Part shown: positions 1 to 8,116 of the stretch, piece by piece
How positions within the stretch are numbered: position 1 is the stretch's first letter
Layout: every line of letters begins with the position of its first letter
IMG/VR virus record: IMGVR_UViG_3300017763_000005
Coordinates: 33,607-97,606 of that record
Length of the DNA: 64,000 nucleotides
Origin: a virus
Strand: one strand, 5' to 3'
Made by a program: the position numbers and the translations under genes
The notes under the pieces: generated by a model
The model's database searches: none
Told to the model about the DNA's origin: nothing
What the model saw: only the letters and a program-made list of their open reading frames with translations

Positions 1-774
1 TACAAATAATTTAACAGCTTCATCTTCCATTTGTTTTGATATTTTAACAAAGTCTTTATCTTCTTTTAAGAGATTACGTATCATAACTGTTGTACCAGCT
101 AAATGAGTATTTTCATCTCTTGCAATAAACTTAATAATCTTTGCGTTACCTTCCATCTTTTTTAATTCAGCAAATGCCCATGAACAAGCAAATGATACAT
201 AGAATCTAATACCTTCTAATGCATTAGCTGATAATAAACACATCCATAGTGTTCTTTTATTTGATAACTTGTTTGTTGCTGCTCTATTATCGTCAATAAG
301 TTCATCATAGTATTTTGCAATGTCATCTCCACATTCCATAATTTCTTTTACATCAAGCATTGAATCAAAGACTGCACTTGGATCTGGATAGATGTTTCTT
401 ATAATATGAGTGTATGATCTACTATGAATTGTCTCAAAGAATGACCATGTTTCAATCCAGTTCTCTACTTCAGGTAACGAACATATAGGAAGGAAAGCAA
501 GGTTCGGGGCCCGACCTTGAACAGAGTCCAATAGTATTTGCCTTTTGAGATTAGATGTGAAGATGTGTTTTTCATGATCAGTTAAATTATCAAAATCCTT
601 TTTGTCTTTAGATACATCAACTTCTTCAGGTCTCCAAAAGAAACCAAGTTGTTTATCTGTTATCTTTTCTAGTTGAGGGTATTTGACTTGATCGTATCTT
701 GCGATGTCAACACTCTCATCAAAAAACATATTACGTTCTAAGTGAGATTTTTTATTTTTCTTGAGTACTGCCAT
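1..774 (-). CDS. nrdB: Ribonucleotide reductase class Ia, beta subunit NrdB (C-terminus outside window)
   Basis: Provides the di-iron/tyrosyl radical for class Ia ribonucleotide reductase and works with the adjacent NrdA. The first 258 residues are present and the reading frame runs off the low end of the window. Visible family motifs: FFWRPEEVDVS, the ETIHSRSYTHI segment carrying an iron-ligand Glu and His and the radical Tyr, NALEGIRFYVSFACS with another ligand Glu, and ARDENTHL with the last Glu and His. All iron ligands expected in the visible part are intact. The ATG at 774 overlaps the end of the small gene upstream by 23 bases. Identification is firm; only the C-terminal tail that docks to NrdA cannot be seen. 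Confidence 0.96.
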   Translation of the reverse strand, partial: MAVLKKNKKSHLERNMFFDESVDIARYDQVKYPQLEKITDKQLGFFWRPEEVDVSKDKKDFDNLTDHEKHIFTSNLKRQILLDSVQGRAPNLAFLPICSLPEVENWIETWSFFETIHSRSYTHIIRNIYPDPSAVFDSMLDVKEIMECGDDIAKYYDELIDDNRAATNKLSNKRTLWMCLLSANALEGIRFYVSFACSWAFAELKKMEGNAKIIKFIARDENTHLAGTTVMIRNLLKEDKDFVKISKQMEDEAVKLFV

Positions 775-985
775 CGGGTTTCCATGAAATGTTTGATTTT
801 GTTTCTATTGCGTCTTGTGCGCACTGTATATATTCTTTGTCTTCTTCTGAAAGTACTGACCAAAATTTACTTATTGTTAAGGTATGATCATATACTACTT
901 TCGGATTTCTTAAATGATAATCTACTTCCATCCAAGCTTGAAGTATGTCCATTCTTTGATTTATTTTCTTTCTTAAATCTTGCAT
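752..985 (-). CDS. Small conserved-looking protein between nrdA and nrdB
   Basis: A 77-residue soluble protein with no signal peptide or membrane segment and a mixed charged composition (LRKKINQRMDILQAWMEV near the start). It overlaps the 3' end of nrdA by 13 bases and the 5' end of nrdB by 23 bases, so it is probably translated by coupling and expressed with the reductase. I recognise no domain. Its position suggests an accessory role in nucleotide reduction, but that is inference only. Confidence 0.75.
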   Translation of the reverse strand: MQDLRKKINQRMDILQAWMEVDYHLRNPKVVYDHTLTISKFWSVLSEEDKEYIQCAQDAIETKSNISWKPDGSTQEK

Positions 986-3282
986 GAATCACAATCTTCA
1001 TCATCTTCAACATAGGTTTCTGCTTCACCATCATATGCATGATGAGTTTCACCATCAGTTATCTCACCAGCACCATCAAAGGTGTTAAAGTAATACAACT
1101 GTTTGAGGCCATACTTATATGCCGTCACGAGATCAGTAATCATTACTGACATTGGTACCTTATTATCCTCAAAGTGTTCAGGATTATAAGATGTGTTTAC
1201 AGAGATACCTTGGTCTATATACTTTTGTAATATACCACATATTGCTAAGTATCCTTCTGGAGATTTTTGATCCCACAGTAAATCATACTTATTCTTAAGG
1301 TGGTGATAACCAGGTACGACCTGAGCCATTACACCATCTTTACTCTGTTTGTACGATACCAATGCTCTTGGTGGTTCAATACCATTCGTACTGTTACTTA
1401 TCTGAGCGCTTGTTTCAGCGGGCATTAAGGCCATTAGTGTAGAGTTTCGAATTCCCGTTTCTCTGAGTTGTTCTCTTAACTCTTCCCACGGCAAACGTTC
1501 TCTATGCACTATAAGATTATCTAACGCTCTCTTATAAGTGTCGATAGGAAGTACTCCATCAGAATATTTCGTATCAGTATTATATATCAATTTTCCTTTC
1601 TCAGCGGCAAGGTTTGCTGAACTTTTTATTAAATAATATGACCATGCTTCTGCATATTCATCTACTATTTCGTATGCAGATTCATCGTATTTTAATCCTC
1701 TTTTTGCAAGAAAGTACGCGAGGTTGATAATCCCAACTCCCAACGGTCTTCGAGATAATGTACCTTTTTCTGCTGCTGGGATTGGATACCCTTGATAGTC
1801 AAGTAGCTCATCAAGAGCACGCACAGACAAATCGCAATATTTTTCAAATTCGGTGGTTTCATTTATAAGTCCCCAATTAATAGCCGATAAAGTACATAAT
1901 GATATTTCACCTTCTGTGTCATCATAGTTACTTAAGGGCTTTGTAGGTAAATCAATCTCACAACATAAATTACTCATACGTATTGGAGCAACTTCAGGTT
2001 TAAACGCACCATGATCATTTGCATGATCTACATTCATAAGATATATTCTACCTGTATCTTTTCTTTCAGTTAAAAATTGTTGAAAGACTTCAAGCGCTGG
2101 TAATGATTTTTTACGTATTGATGTCTTTCTTTCGTACTTCTCATATAACTTATCAAACTCATCTTGATCTGCAAAGAACGCTTCATAGAGTCCTGGCACA
2201 TCATTTGGATCGAAGAAAGTTATATTACCGCCTGATAATAACCTTTCATACATAAGTTTATTGAATTGAAATGCATAGTCCATATGTCTTACACGACTTT
2301 CATCAGTACCTTTATTGTTTTTAAGTACAATAAGATCTTCAAACTCATAGTGCCAAAGAGGTAAATAAACTGTGGCCGCTCCTCCACGTACACCTCCTTG
2401 CGAGCACGACTTCACAGCCGATTGAAAATACTTTAGGAATGGTATTAATCCTGTATGTACAACCGAACCATCACCTACCTTGGCACCATTCGCTCTTATT
2501 GATCCTGCGCCTATTCCAATACCTGCTTTCTTGCTTATATATCTGACAATAGAAGTAGCAGTAGCATTAATAGAATCAAGGGAATCTCCTGATTCAATAA
2601 GGACGCAAGAACTGAATTGTCGAGTCGGTGTTCTAACGCCTGCCATGATTGGAGTAGGTAGTGATATATAGAATTGAGAAATTGCATCATAATAGTCCTT
2701 TACAAATTTAAGTCGGTTATCTTTATACTTACCAAACAAAGTCATTGCAATCATCATATACAATATTTGTGGAGTTTCGTATATTTGTTTAGTTCTTCTA
2801 TCTTGAACTAAATATTTACCACGGAATTGTTCCATTCCAGCGTATGTAAATGTATCATCTCTTTCATGCTTAATATAATCATTAAGCTCACTGATTTCTT
2901 CATCACTATATATGTTAATGACTTCTTCATCATATACTCCAAGTTGTATATTCCTATTAATGATTACCCAAAGCGATGGAACTTGATAGTCTCCATAAGC
3001 TTCTTTTCTCATTTTATAAGATATAAGTCTTGCTGCTACGAATTGATAGTTTGGTGTATGATCAGAAATTAATTCTGCTGTGGATTTGATTAACAACTCA
3101 TGAATATCATAAGCTGGAATCTTATCGTAAAGTTGTATGTTTGCTTTGAGTTCGATTTCAGACATTGATACGCCTGATATATCTTCAACTGCCCATTCTA
3201 AAACTTTGTGTACTTTCTCTAAATCAAATGGTTGTATTGTTCCATCTCGCTTAGTGACATTTATTGTAGTTGTTCCATTCAT
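973..3282 (-). CDS. nrdA: Ribonucleotide reductase class Ia, alpha subunit NrdA
   Basis: Catalytic subunit that reduces ribonucleoside diphosphates to deoxynucleotides for phage DNA synthesis. 769 residues, normal for the family. An ATP-cone spans about residues 8-95 (KRDGTIQPFDLEKV). The redox Cys is C226 in FSSCVLI, the active-site N-x-C-x-E appears as NLCCEIDLP, its partner Cys is in ISLCTLSAINW, and the paired tyrosines of the radical path are in KQLYYFNTFDG. The C-terminal shuttle ends CDSCKI (C-x2-C). A consensus promoter lies directly upstream at 3293-3321, and the gene leads the nrdA/small ORF/nrdB unit. Confidence 0.97.
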   Translation of the reverse strand: MNGTTTINVTKRDGTIQPFDLEKVHKVLEWAVEDISGVSMSEIELKANIQLYDKIPAYDIHELLIKSTAELISDHTPNYQFVAARLISYKMRKEAYGDYQVPSLWVIINRNIQLGVYDEEVINIYSDEEISELNDYIKHERDDTFTYAGMEQFRGKYLVQDRRTKQIYETPQILYMMIAMTLFGKYKDNRLKFVKDYYDAISQFYISLPTPIMAGVRTPTRQFSSCVLIESGDSLDSINATATSIVRYISKKAGIGIGAGSIRANGAKVGDGSVVHTGLIPFLKYFQSAVKSCSQGGVRGGAATVYLPLWHYEFEDLIVLKNNKGTDESRVRHMDYAFQFNKLMYERLLSGGNITFFDPNDVPGLYEAFFADQDEFDKLYEKYERKTSIRKKSLPALEVFQQFLTERKDTGRIYLMNVDHANDHGAFKPEVAPIRMSNLCCEIDLPTKPLSNYDDTEGEISLCTLSAINWGLINETTEFEKYCDLSVRALDELLDYQGYPIPAAEKGTLSRRPLGVGIINLAYFLAKRGLKYDESAYEIVDEYAEAWSYYLIKSSANLAAEKGKLIYNTDTKYSDGVLPIDTYKRALDNLIVHRERLPWEELREQLRETGIRNSTLMALMPAETSAQISNSTNGIEPPRALVSYKQSKDGVMAQVVPGYHHLKNKYDLLWDQKSPEGYLAICGILQKYIDQGISVNTSYNPEHFEDNKVPMSVMITDLVTAYKYGLKQLYYFNTFDGAGEITDGETHHAYDGEAETYVEDDEDCDSCKI

Positions 3283-3292
3283 TATAATATAT

Positions 3293-3321
3293 ATTATACC
3301 ACAAAAGTAAACAAATGTAAA
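3293..3321 (-). promoter_or_regulatory. Sigma70-type promoter for nrdA
   Basis: On the minus strand TTTACA (3321-3316), a 17-base spacer and TATAAT (3298-3293) preceded by TGG (extended -10). Lies about 11 bases upstream of the nrdA ATG, so the leader is very short. One of thirteen near-identical promoters in the window. Confidence 0.85.
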
Positions 3322-3324
3322 CGT

Positions 3325-3627
3325 TTATTTTTGTTTTATTTTAAGTCTTCTTTCTATTTCTTTTATTCTATTGTCAAGGTTGGCATAACCATCAAAGGAT
3401 TCTATACCACACTTAGGGTGTGCATCTCTCTCTAATACTGCAATTCTTTTTGATATGAGAGGATATTTTTCATGGAACTTTTTATCTTGTTTTATAATAT
3501 CGATTCCAAGCTTTGTTTCAGCCCATTTATCTAATTTTAGTAAAGATGGGTGTAAGAAACTAAATACTGATGTTGTTAATAATTTAATAATAATTGCACG
3601 AAAAACGGCAACTATTATGCTAATCAT
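3325..3627 (-). CDS. Small membrane-anchored protein of unknown function
   Basis: 100 residues. The first ~30 are strongly hydrophobic (MISIIVAVFRAIIIKLL), suggesting an N-terminal membrane anchor or uncleaved signal; the rest is charged and ends in a helix (RIKEIERRLKIKQK). It overlaps the end of the spanin-like lipoprotein gene by 8 bases and is the last gene of the long leftward unit before the nrdA promoter. The location beside the spanin pair allows a role in lysis or envelope interaction, but I recognise no family. Confidence 0.65.
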   Translation of the reverse strand: MISIIVAVFRAIIIKLLTTSVFSFLHPSLLKLDKWAETKLGIDIIKQDKKFHEKYPLISKRIAVLERDAHPKCGIESFDGYANLDNRIKEIERRLKIKQK

Positions 3628-4141
3628 CTTTTTTAATTGCTACACCAGCACCTTTATCGCCGTTAGGCATAGTAACATTTTTATAATAAACTACTACTTC
3701 TCCCAGTTGTTTTAGGTATCGCTTAAGTTCTTGCATATCCTCAGCCATTACTTTATAGTCTCCAACTGATGTAGCTACAAATACAACTTCACCGCTGTTT
3801 TGTTTTTTCATTTCATCAAGGAATCGATCTAAATAAGTATAACCTTCTGGCCAGTCTGGATTTTCTGTTTCAGATTTATCACAAACCTTTGGTCGTTTTT
3901 CTTTACCATCTTCTTGTACAACCTTTTTACAAGGATTAGCAATACGAGCTTCTGATACCACATACCATTTAGGTGCTGTAAGTTCTACAGGTCTTGGCAA
4001 ATCAGGTTGCATAATATCTATTTGTATTGGCTTAGATACAGTCTCTATTTTCTTAGGACCTAATAAACCTAAGGTACTGCATCCTGTAAATAGAAAAATA
4101 CTACTGATTAAGAGTACTAAGTTTTTCTGTATCATCTTCAA
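3620..4141 (-). CDS. Outer-membrane lipoprotein, candidate o-spanin (Rz1-like)
   Basis: 173 residues with a lipoprotein signal: a short basic N-terminus, a hydrophobic stretch and the lipobox FTGC, so the mature protein would start at Cys20 or thereabouts. The gene begins inside the 3' end of the Rz-like gene (41-base overlap), the classic nested spanin arrangement, which is the main reason for the o-spanin call. It is longer than typical Rz1 proteins and has two further cysteines (NPCKK, KVCDK) and a Pro-rich segment after the lipobox. The C-terminal half looks globular. An unrelated lipoprotein remains possible. Confidence 0.6.
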   Translation of the reverse strand: MKMIQKNLVLLISSIFLFTGCSTLGLLGPKKIETVSKPIQIDIMQPDLPRPVELTAPKWYVVSEARIANPCKKVVQEDGKEKRPKVCDKSETENPDWPEGYTYLDRFLDEMKKQNSGEVVFVATSVGDYKVMAEDMQELKRYLKQLGEVVVYYKNVTMPNGDKGAGVAIKKDD

Positions 4142-4469
4142 GTCCCTCCATCACTGCTTCACTTGCTTTGTTAAATCTTAATTCTATAAGTCCAGGCTTT
4201 TTAATTGCAAGTGCATCTAAATTATGCCTAGCAAATATAGCTAAATATTTTGCCTTTTCTTCTTCGATCTGAGCATTCTGTCTGCTCATATTCATTAAAG
4301 CTTTACCTTGTTTCTCATATTGTTCTTTCATGATCTCCATAGCTTGTTTCTGTTCTTCGACAGCAGCCTCGAGTTTAATTTGGTTTGCTTTAAATGTTTG
4401 GTTTTGCCCATATAACCACCAGGTACTTAAACCTAGTACTAATATGATAGCTATAAAAAATTGCTGCAT
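4101..4469 (-). CDS. Inner-membrane spanin subunit (Rz-like)
   Basis: 122 residues: an N-terminal membrane segment (FIAIILVLGLSTWWLYG) followed by a long Gln/Glu/Lys-rich coiled coil (about residues 25-80) and a short end beginning HNLDALAIKKPGLIE, a layout typical of phage i-spanins that bridge to an outer-membrane lipoprotein. The start ATG shares bases with the stop of the acyl carrier gene (TAATG), and the 3' end overlaps the lipoprotein gene. Predicted to act in the last step of host lysis. The lysin of this phage is encoded far away, near 25.5 kb. Confidence 0.7.
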   Translation of the reverse strand: MQQFFIAIILVLGLSTWWLYGQNQTFKANQIKLEAAVEEQKQAMEIMKEQYEKQGKALMNMSRQNAQIEEEKAKYLAIFARHNLDALAIKKPGLIELRFNKASEAVMEGLEDDTEKLSTLNQ

Positions 4470-4687
4470 TATGAATTCACCTCAATATATTCTTTAATAA
4501 GACCTATAGTTGAAAGAGTTTCTGCATCTTCATCTGCTATTTCTACATCATATTGTTCTTCAAGCTGTAAAATAATTTCAACTGTGTCTAATGAATCAGC
4601 TCCAAGATCATCTACTAATGATTTATCATCGCTACATTCTTCTATTGTTTTACCTAAATGGTCTGCTACTATTTTATTTACTGACAT
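4469..4687 (-). CDS. acpP: Acyl carrier protein
   Basis: 72 residues, the normal size of a discrete ACP. The 4'-phosphopantetheine attachment motif DLGADSLDTVEI is intact with Ser32 as the carrier serine. Helix II and III acidic residues (EIILQLEEQYDVEIADEDAE) are typical, and the protein is very acidic. It presumably uses the host phosphopantetheinyl transferase to carry acyl groups. It sits in a late-type leftward unit between a hypothetical gene and the spanin pair, with a TAATG junction downstream and a shared base with the gene upstream. Family assignment is firm; which pathway it serves in infection is unknown. Confidence 0.92.
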   Translation of the reverse strand: MSVNKIVADHLGKTIEECSDDKSLVDDLGADSLDTVEIILQLEEQYDVEIADEDAETLSTIGLIKEYIEVNS

Positions 4688-4938
4688 TATTCGTCCTCTA
4701 TCTTATATCTTAAACCTTGCATACCTTTGATATGCACAGTTCTTTTATCATCTGTTCTAAACTTTAGTTCTTTGAAGTTTGATTTTATTATTTTTCTCAC
4801 ATGCACATATTTTTGATCGTCACCATTACCCCATTGATTATCAAAGGAAACAGTAACAGTAAATCTTGGATTTAACTTATTTACTATCCACCAATAAACT
4901 TTCTTAACAATATTAATCAGTTTTTTTAAGTATTTCAC
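4687..4938 (-). CDS. Hypothetical protein, basic amphipathic N-terminus
   Basis: 83 residues from a GTG start at 4938. I prefer this to the in-frame TTG at 4956 because AGGAGA lies 7 bases upstream of the GTG. The N-terminus (KYLKKLINIVKKVYWWIV) is basic and amphipathic, followed by a beta-rich segment (RFTVTVSFDNQWGNGD, KYVHVRKI). It overlaps the gene upstream by 26 bases and ends at the ACP start codon. No recognised family. Confidence 0.55.
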   Translation of the reverse strand: MKYLKKLINIVKKVYWWIVNKLNPRFTVTVSFDNQWGNGDDQKYVHVRKIIKSNFKELKFRTDDKRTVHIKGMQGLRYKIEDE

Positions 4939-5152
4939 GTGCGTTTCTCCTAGCAAGGATACGTTCTACAAACTTCTTACCCTCTTTAGTTCTTCCATCA
5001 TAAATTCTTTTATGCATTTGATTTTTCTTTTTATGTTTATCGTGTTTATCTTTTGGCATAGCGTCTGCTGGCATAGATACACCACCATGACCTACAGCAT
5101 TTGCTGCTGCATCTTCCCACATATCTTGGTATTCTTTAAATGATCTTATCAT
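4913..5152 (-). CDS. Small basic protein with internal-protein-like N-terminus
   Basis: 79 residues. The start MIRSFKEYQDMWEDA resembles the short leaders on several neighbours (an M-x-x-F-K-x-[YF] pattern with an acidic residue a few positions on). The middle (VGHGGVSMPADAMPK) is followed by a Lys/His-rich stretch and a basic helix (KKFVERILARRNAREILKK). Overlaps its upstream neighbour by 4 bases (ATGA). Likely a minor virion or core protein by context. Confidence 0.55.
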   Translation of the reverse strand: MIRSFKEYQDMWEDAAANAVGHGGVSMPADAMPKDKHDKHKKKNQMHKRIYDGRTKEGKKFVERILARRNAREILKKTD

Positions 5153-5739
5153 CTGCTTATATCTCTATTTGTTATGTATATATTTTGTCTTGTTTTAGAA
5201 TGTAATACCCTGTATATATTTATATTAGAAATGCTTCCAACTGGTGTTAATAAGTCATTAACTATAACTTTTGAATTTCTATGCGCTATTATTTCACCAG
5301 TTTCTAAAGATGCTACATCTTCTACTAAAATATAATTACCTGGATAAAGTCTTGCTTCTGAATCTTGATACCAATAGTTTTCATTTATCTCATTACTAAG
5401 CGGTTCTTCTAAAGCTTTTTCTAATGTTTTTAATAATTGTTTTTCAGACATTCCAGTATGTTCTTTAATCAAGAATAGAGCAGCTCCATAACGAGCAACA
5501 ACTGATTTGCCGCCTGGAGCTTTTGCCATTATTCTTTTAAGATTAAATACAAGTCTATGAAAAACTGTATAGGCTGACTTTTCTTCTGGAGTTGTACGTT
5601 CAGGTCCTTTTTTAAGTACCTTACCTTCTTTATCAATTATACCAAGCTCAAACGCTTTTGTTTTCTCAAACGGAGTAACGAGCAATTTCAAAAAGCGAAA
5701 TGCGTAAAATAAATCTCCTGTTCTTGATATAATTCCCAT
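5149..5739 (-). CDS. Conserved T4-like phage protein, probable internal virion component
   Basis: 196 residues starting MGIISRTGDLFYAFRFLKLL, an amphipathic segment that may touch membrane or other proteins. The sequence (KTKAFELGIIDKEGKV, AYTVFHRLVFNLKRIM) resembles, from memory, a protein shared by T4-like marine phages and found with virion genes. A helical middle is followed by a beta-rich C-terminal third (PGNYILVEDVASLETGEII). Overlaps 4913-5152 by 4 bases and shares one base with the gene upstream. Biochemical function unknown. Confidence 0.65.
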   Translation of the reverse strand: MGIISRTGDLFYAFRFLKLLVTPFEKTKAFELGIIDKEGKVLKKGPERTTPEEKSAYTVFHRLVFNLKRIMAKAPGGKSVVARYGAALFLIKEHTGMSEKQLLKTLEKALEEPLSNEINENYWYQDSEARLYPGNYILVEDVASLETGEIIAHRNSKVIVNDLLTPVGSISNINIYRVLHSKTRQNIYITNRDISR

Positions 5740-6110
5740 TAAAGTTCTCTTAATACCTCTACTATGTTAGGGTCCATTACGACATCAACCTTCTCATCCT
5801 CAGGTAAGTAGTGAAGATATACTAAAAATGGTTTGATATATTGATAGTGATTTTGATCTATCTTATACCATATCATTCTATTACAAGCTTCTATACCAAA
5901 TACGTTATAAAGAACTATAATGTGATTAAGAATTAATCGTTCTTGTAATTCACCATGTTCTTCGTATCGAGTAAGCAACCTTTTGAGATATTTAAATCTA
6001 CTTAAGTCTTGCTTGAATTCTTCTACATCCGTACATTCCGGATTGTTATAATGTTGTGCCGCAAAAAGTTTAAAATTCTTACTCGTCAACTCATCAAATA
6101 CTTTCATCAT
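5739..6110 (-). CDS. Conserved hypothetical protein of T4-like marine phages
   Basis: 123 residues, almost entirely alpha-helical (FKYLKRLLTRYEEHGELQ, RLILNHIIVLYNVFG, CNRMIWYKI). I recall very similar proteins in T4-like cyanophages (a DUF7207-like family), always small and uncharacterised. No signal or catalytic motif. A GAAAGG ribosome site precedes the two adjacent ATGs; I use the outer one at 6110. The 29 bases upstream hold no recognisable promoter. Confidence 0.65.
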   Translation of the reverse strand: MMKVFDELTSKNFKLFAAQHYNNPECTDVEEFKQDLSRFKYLKRLLTRYEEHGELQERLILNHIIVLYNVFGIEACNRMIWYKIDQNHYQYIKPFLVYLHYLPEDEKVDVVMDPNIVEVLREL

Positions 6111-6139
6111 ATATTATATATACCTTTCGGTATAATTAA

Positions 6140-6802
6140 TTAGTCAGTTTCGTTATCAGCTTCGTAGTTTGCATCAACGTAATCAAAGAATTCTTTCTTT
6201 TTATCTCCTTCAAGTTCATCAGGTGATTTTACACCAAATTTCTTAAGAGCTTTATCAAAGAATGCTCGGTATTTTTTTTGTTTTTCAGACTGCTCATCGA
6301 CTTTTTCGTCTTCTTCGTCTTCTTTTTTACCTTCTTTGACGTCTTTCTTTTCTTCTTCTTCGTCGTCTTTGTAGTCTTCTACTTTGTATTTTTTACCAGA
6401 AACTACGAATTCATCATCACCGTTTTTACGAGCAGCATTTAAAGCTTTAGTGAAGGCATTACCTTCTTTTTTCTCATCTTCTTCATCATCATGCTTAGCT
6501 TCTTTAGTTACTGTACCATCTGGATTTTCACCAGATTTTTTTATAACATGCTTGTCTTTAAAATCCTTTTCGCCTTTAGCTCTTGGCTCTTCAACCTCAT
6601 TAACTTTTGGCTTTTCATGAGTGTAACCTTGCTTAGCAAGTTTTTCATGATCTTCAGGAGTTTTAGCAACTACTTTTTCGCCAGTTTTAGGGTGAAACAT
6701 ATCGTGAGGATATTTAGCTTCTTCTTTTTTTGGAGCTTTACCTTCAAGTACATCTTGTACTGTGTTAGCAATGCTCATTGTTATGTCATCATTGAATTTC
6801 AT
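6140..6802 (-). CDS. Highly charged prohead core/internal virion protein candidate
   Basis: 220 residues composed largely of Glu, Asp and Lys (DDEEDEKKEGN, DDEEEEKKDVKEGKKED), a composition like T4 prohead core proteins. The N-terminus MKFNDDITMSIANTVQDVLEGK contains V-L-E-G, a plausible prohead protease site. The C-terminus (FFDKALKKFGVKSPDELEG, then FFDYVDANYEADNE) is a compact helical unit that I recall recurring in virion proteins of T4-like marine phages. Probably a scaffold or internal capsid protein; assignment rests on composition and context. Confidence 0.6.
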   Translation of the reverse strand: MKFNDDITMSIANTVQDVLEGKAPKKEEAKYPHDMFHPKTGEKVVAKTPEDHEKLAKQGYTHEKPKVNEVEEPRAKGEKDFKDKHVIKKSGENPDGTVTKEAKHDDEEDEKKEGNAFTKALNAARKNGDDEFVVSGKKYKVEDYKDDEEEEKKDVKEGKKEDEEDEKVDEQSEKQKKYRAFFDKALKKFGVKSPDELEGDKKKEFFDYVDANYEADNETD

Positions 6803-6813
6803 TTTTTTCTCCG

Positions 6814-7125
6814 TTAATTACTTAAATGAACTATGTATTCCCAAGTAACTGCTGATATTAAACCAACTAATATTACCCAGAATATTCTATTAATAATATT
6901 GACTGTGCTTGCATTGCTATTAACTAATTGCTCAACACGGTCTATTCTATTTATAAGCGATTGCACTTGAGTTGCTTGTTGCTTATTAAATTCTGCGAGA
7001 GTTGAAATCTTCTCTTCAGCTCTTGCAAGCGCTATTATCGCCTGAGCCATTTGATCTAATTTCTCTTCTATTCTATCCAATCTTTGAGATTGAACTGTGT
7101 AAACTTGCATTTCTTGTTTATCCAT
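6814..7125 (-). CDS. Coiled-coil protein with C-terminal membrane anchor
   Basis: 103 residues from the ATG at 7125; an in-frame GTG at 7161 would add 12 residues but lacks a good ribosome site. Residues ~5-70 form a coiled coil (RLDRIEEKLDQMAQAIIAL, LINRIDRVEQLV). The C-terminus is one hydrophobic helix (IINRIFWVILVGLISAVTW), a tail-anchor layout. It overlaps the cupin-like gene by 8 bases. Conserved small genes of this shape occur in T4-like marine phages; whether it is a virion, lysis or signalling component cannot be told from sequence. Confidence 0.6.
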   Translation of the reverse strand: MDKQEMQVYTVQSQRLDRIEEKLDQMAQAIIALARAEEKISTLAEFNKQQATQVQSLINRIDRVEQLVNSNASTVNIINRIFWVILVGLISAVTWEYIVHLSN

Positions 7126-7393
7126 CTTTAGAGATAATCCTACATTTGAGGGTGTTAACACCTTTTAATACTCTATGATATTCTCCCTTTGGTACGTCGA
7201 ATATCATGCCTGGTGATAATAAAAACGGTAAACAGTTATCAAACTGTATACACCAACCATCGCCTTCGAGTATTTCAATTTCACGATCTTCATTGTCACG
7301 ATGCCAAACATATTCCTCATCATCTCGATCGATAAAGAATTCTCTCTCTATACCTCCTAAGGTATATTCTTCTGCAAATGGAAGGTTTACCAA
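7118..7393 (-). CDS. Small cupin-like protein
   Basis: 91 residues from a TTG start at 7393, chosen because GGAGG lies 8 bases upstream and no ATG or GTG fits. The pattern VWHRDNEDREIEILEGDGW... LSPGMIFDVPKGEYHRVLKG looks like the two beta-hairpin motifs of a minimal cupin barrel; histidines in VWH and EYHRV could be metal ligands. Overlaps the end of its upstream neighbour by 7 bases. Function unknown. Confidence 0.55.
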   Translation of the reverse strand: MVNLPFAEEYTLGGIEREFFIDRDDEEYVWHRDNEDREIEILEGDGWCIQFDNCLPFLLSPGMIFDVPKGEYHRVLKGVNTLKCRIISKDG

Positions 7394-7758
7394 AAGTAAT
7401 TCCCTCCTCCCTTTAAACCTAATTCTTTAGCATACTTAGGTAATCTACATGCCCAATAACCAGCTGACAATTTATCAGTTTTAGTATCACAGTTATGTCT
7501 TGAAGCAAAGTTTCGAGCAGCATCACGATCATTTATCTTTGATGTTAAACCACCTTTTGCATCTCCAAAGTTTATCTTCTTTACATTACCAGTTTGTGGA
7601 TTTTTTACATATACCACATACTTGCTTGGACCAGCTGATCTTTTTGGTTTATTAAGCTCCGGAGCTTCTATCAATGGTCTTTCTAATGGAACAGTTGTTC
7701 CTTCATATAAACCAAAGTTTTTATTTATATGTTCTTTGAAATTATCCACCGAACTCAT
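7387..7758 (-). CDS. DUF5872-like protein, candidate capsid-targeted internal protein
   Basis: 123 residues. The C-terminal ~75 residues (KYVVYVKNPQTGNVKKINFGD, then ARNFASRHNCDTKTD and AGYWACRLPKYA) match my memory of the DUF5872 module found in marine phage virion-type proteins: a beta-strand pair followed by a Cys-containing basic segment. The N-terminus MSSVDNFKEHINKNFGLYEG has an L-Y-E that could be a prohead-protease site. ATG start; 17-base overlap with the gene upstream. Confidence 0.6.
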   Translation of the reverse strand: MSSVDNFKEHINKNFGLYEGTTVPLERPLIEAPELNKPKRSAGPSKYVVYVKNPQTGNVKKINFGDAKGGLTSKINDRDAARNFASRHNCDTKTDKLSAGYWACRLPKYAKELGLKGGGNYFW

Positions 7759-8116
7759 GCCCCGCTACTCTTTTCATTTGTTTTTTATATTCAGCAAAGT
7801 CAGGTTTAGATTTATATAGCTTTATAGAAATCTCGTTTCTTTCTTTACCTTTAATACGCCAGTTATAACCTTGTTCTTTATGTTCAGGATCTGTGGTTTT
7901 TACAACTCTTCTTTTGTAACCATCTTCCCAAGTTTCGCCTTTGTATTTACCTTCGCCTTCTTCTACGTTTTCTCCTTTAGCTCTGTCCATAGCTGCTTGA
8001 GTAGGAGCTCCTTTTTCTCCTTTTTTACGCATTGGCTTTCCACTCTTTCTTTTATTATGGATATTGGCCCAAAGACCAGGACCCTTTTCAGAAAGAAATG
8101 ATTTAAATGATATCAT
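7742..8116 (-). CDS. Basic protein with KxGAPT motif, candidate internal virion protein
   Basis: 124 residues, strongly basic. The leader MISFKSFLSEKG resembles T4 internal-protein leaders (hydrophobic/Lys alternation ending L-S-E). Then GLWANIHNKRKSGKPMRKKG followed by EKGAPTQAAMDRA, a motif I recall from small proteins of many marine phages, and a C-terminal beta-rich region. Four-base ATGA overlap with the gene upstream. Probably DNA-associated inside the head, by charge and context. Confidence 0.6.
   Translation of the reverse strand: MISFKSFLSEKGPGLWANIHNKRKSGKPMRKKGEKGAPTQAAMDRAKGENVEEGEGKYKGETWEDGYKRRVVKTTDPEHKEQGYNWRIKGKERNEISIKLYKSKPDFAEYKKQMKRVAGHEFGG

Noticed and set aside
4687-4956. 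TTG start at 4956 for the hypothetical gene upstream of the ACP
   Set aside because: The GTG at 4938 has AGGAGA at 7 bases and shortens the overlap with the preceding gene.
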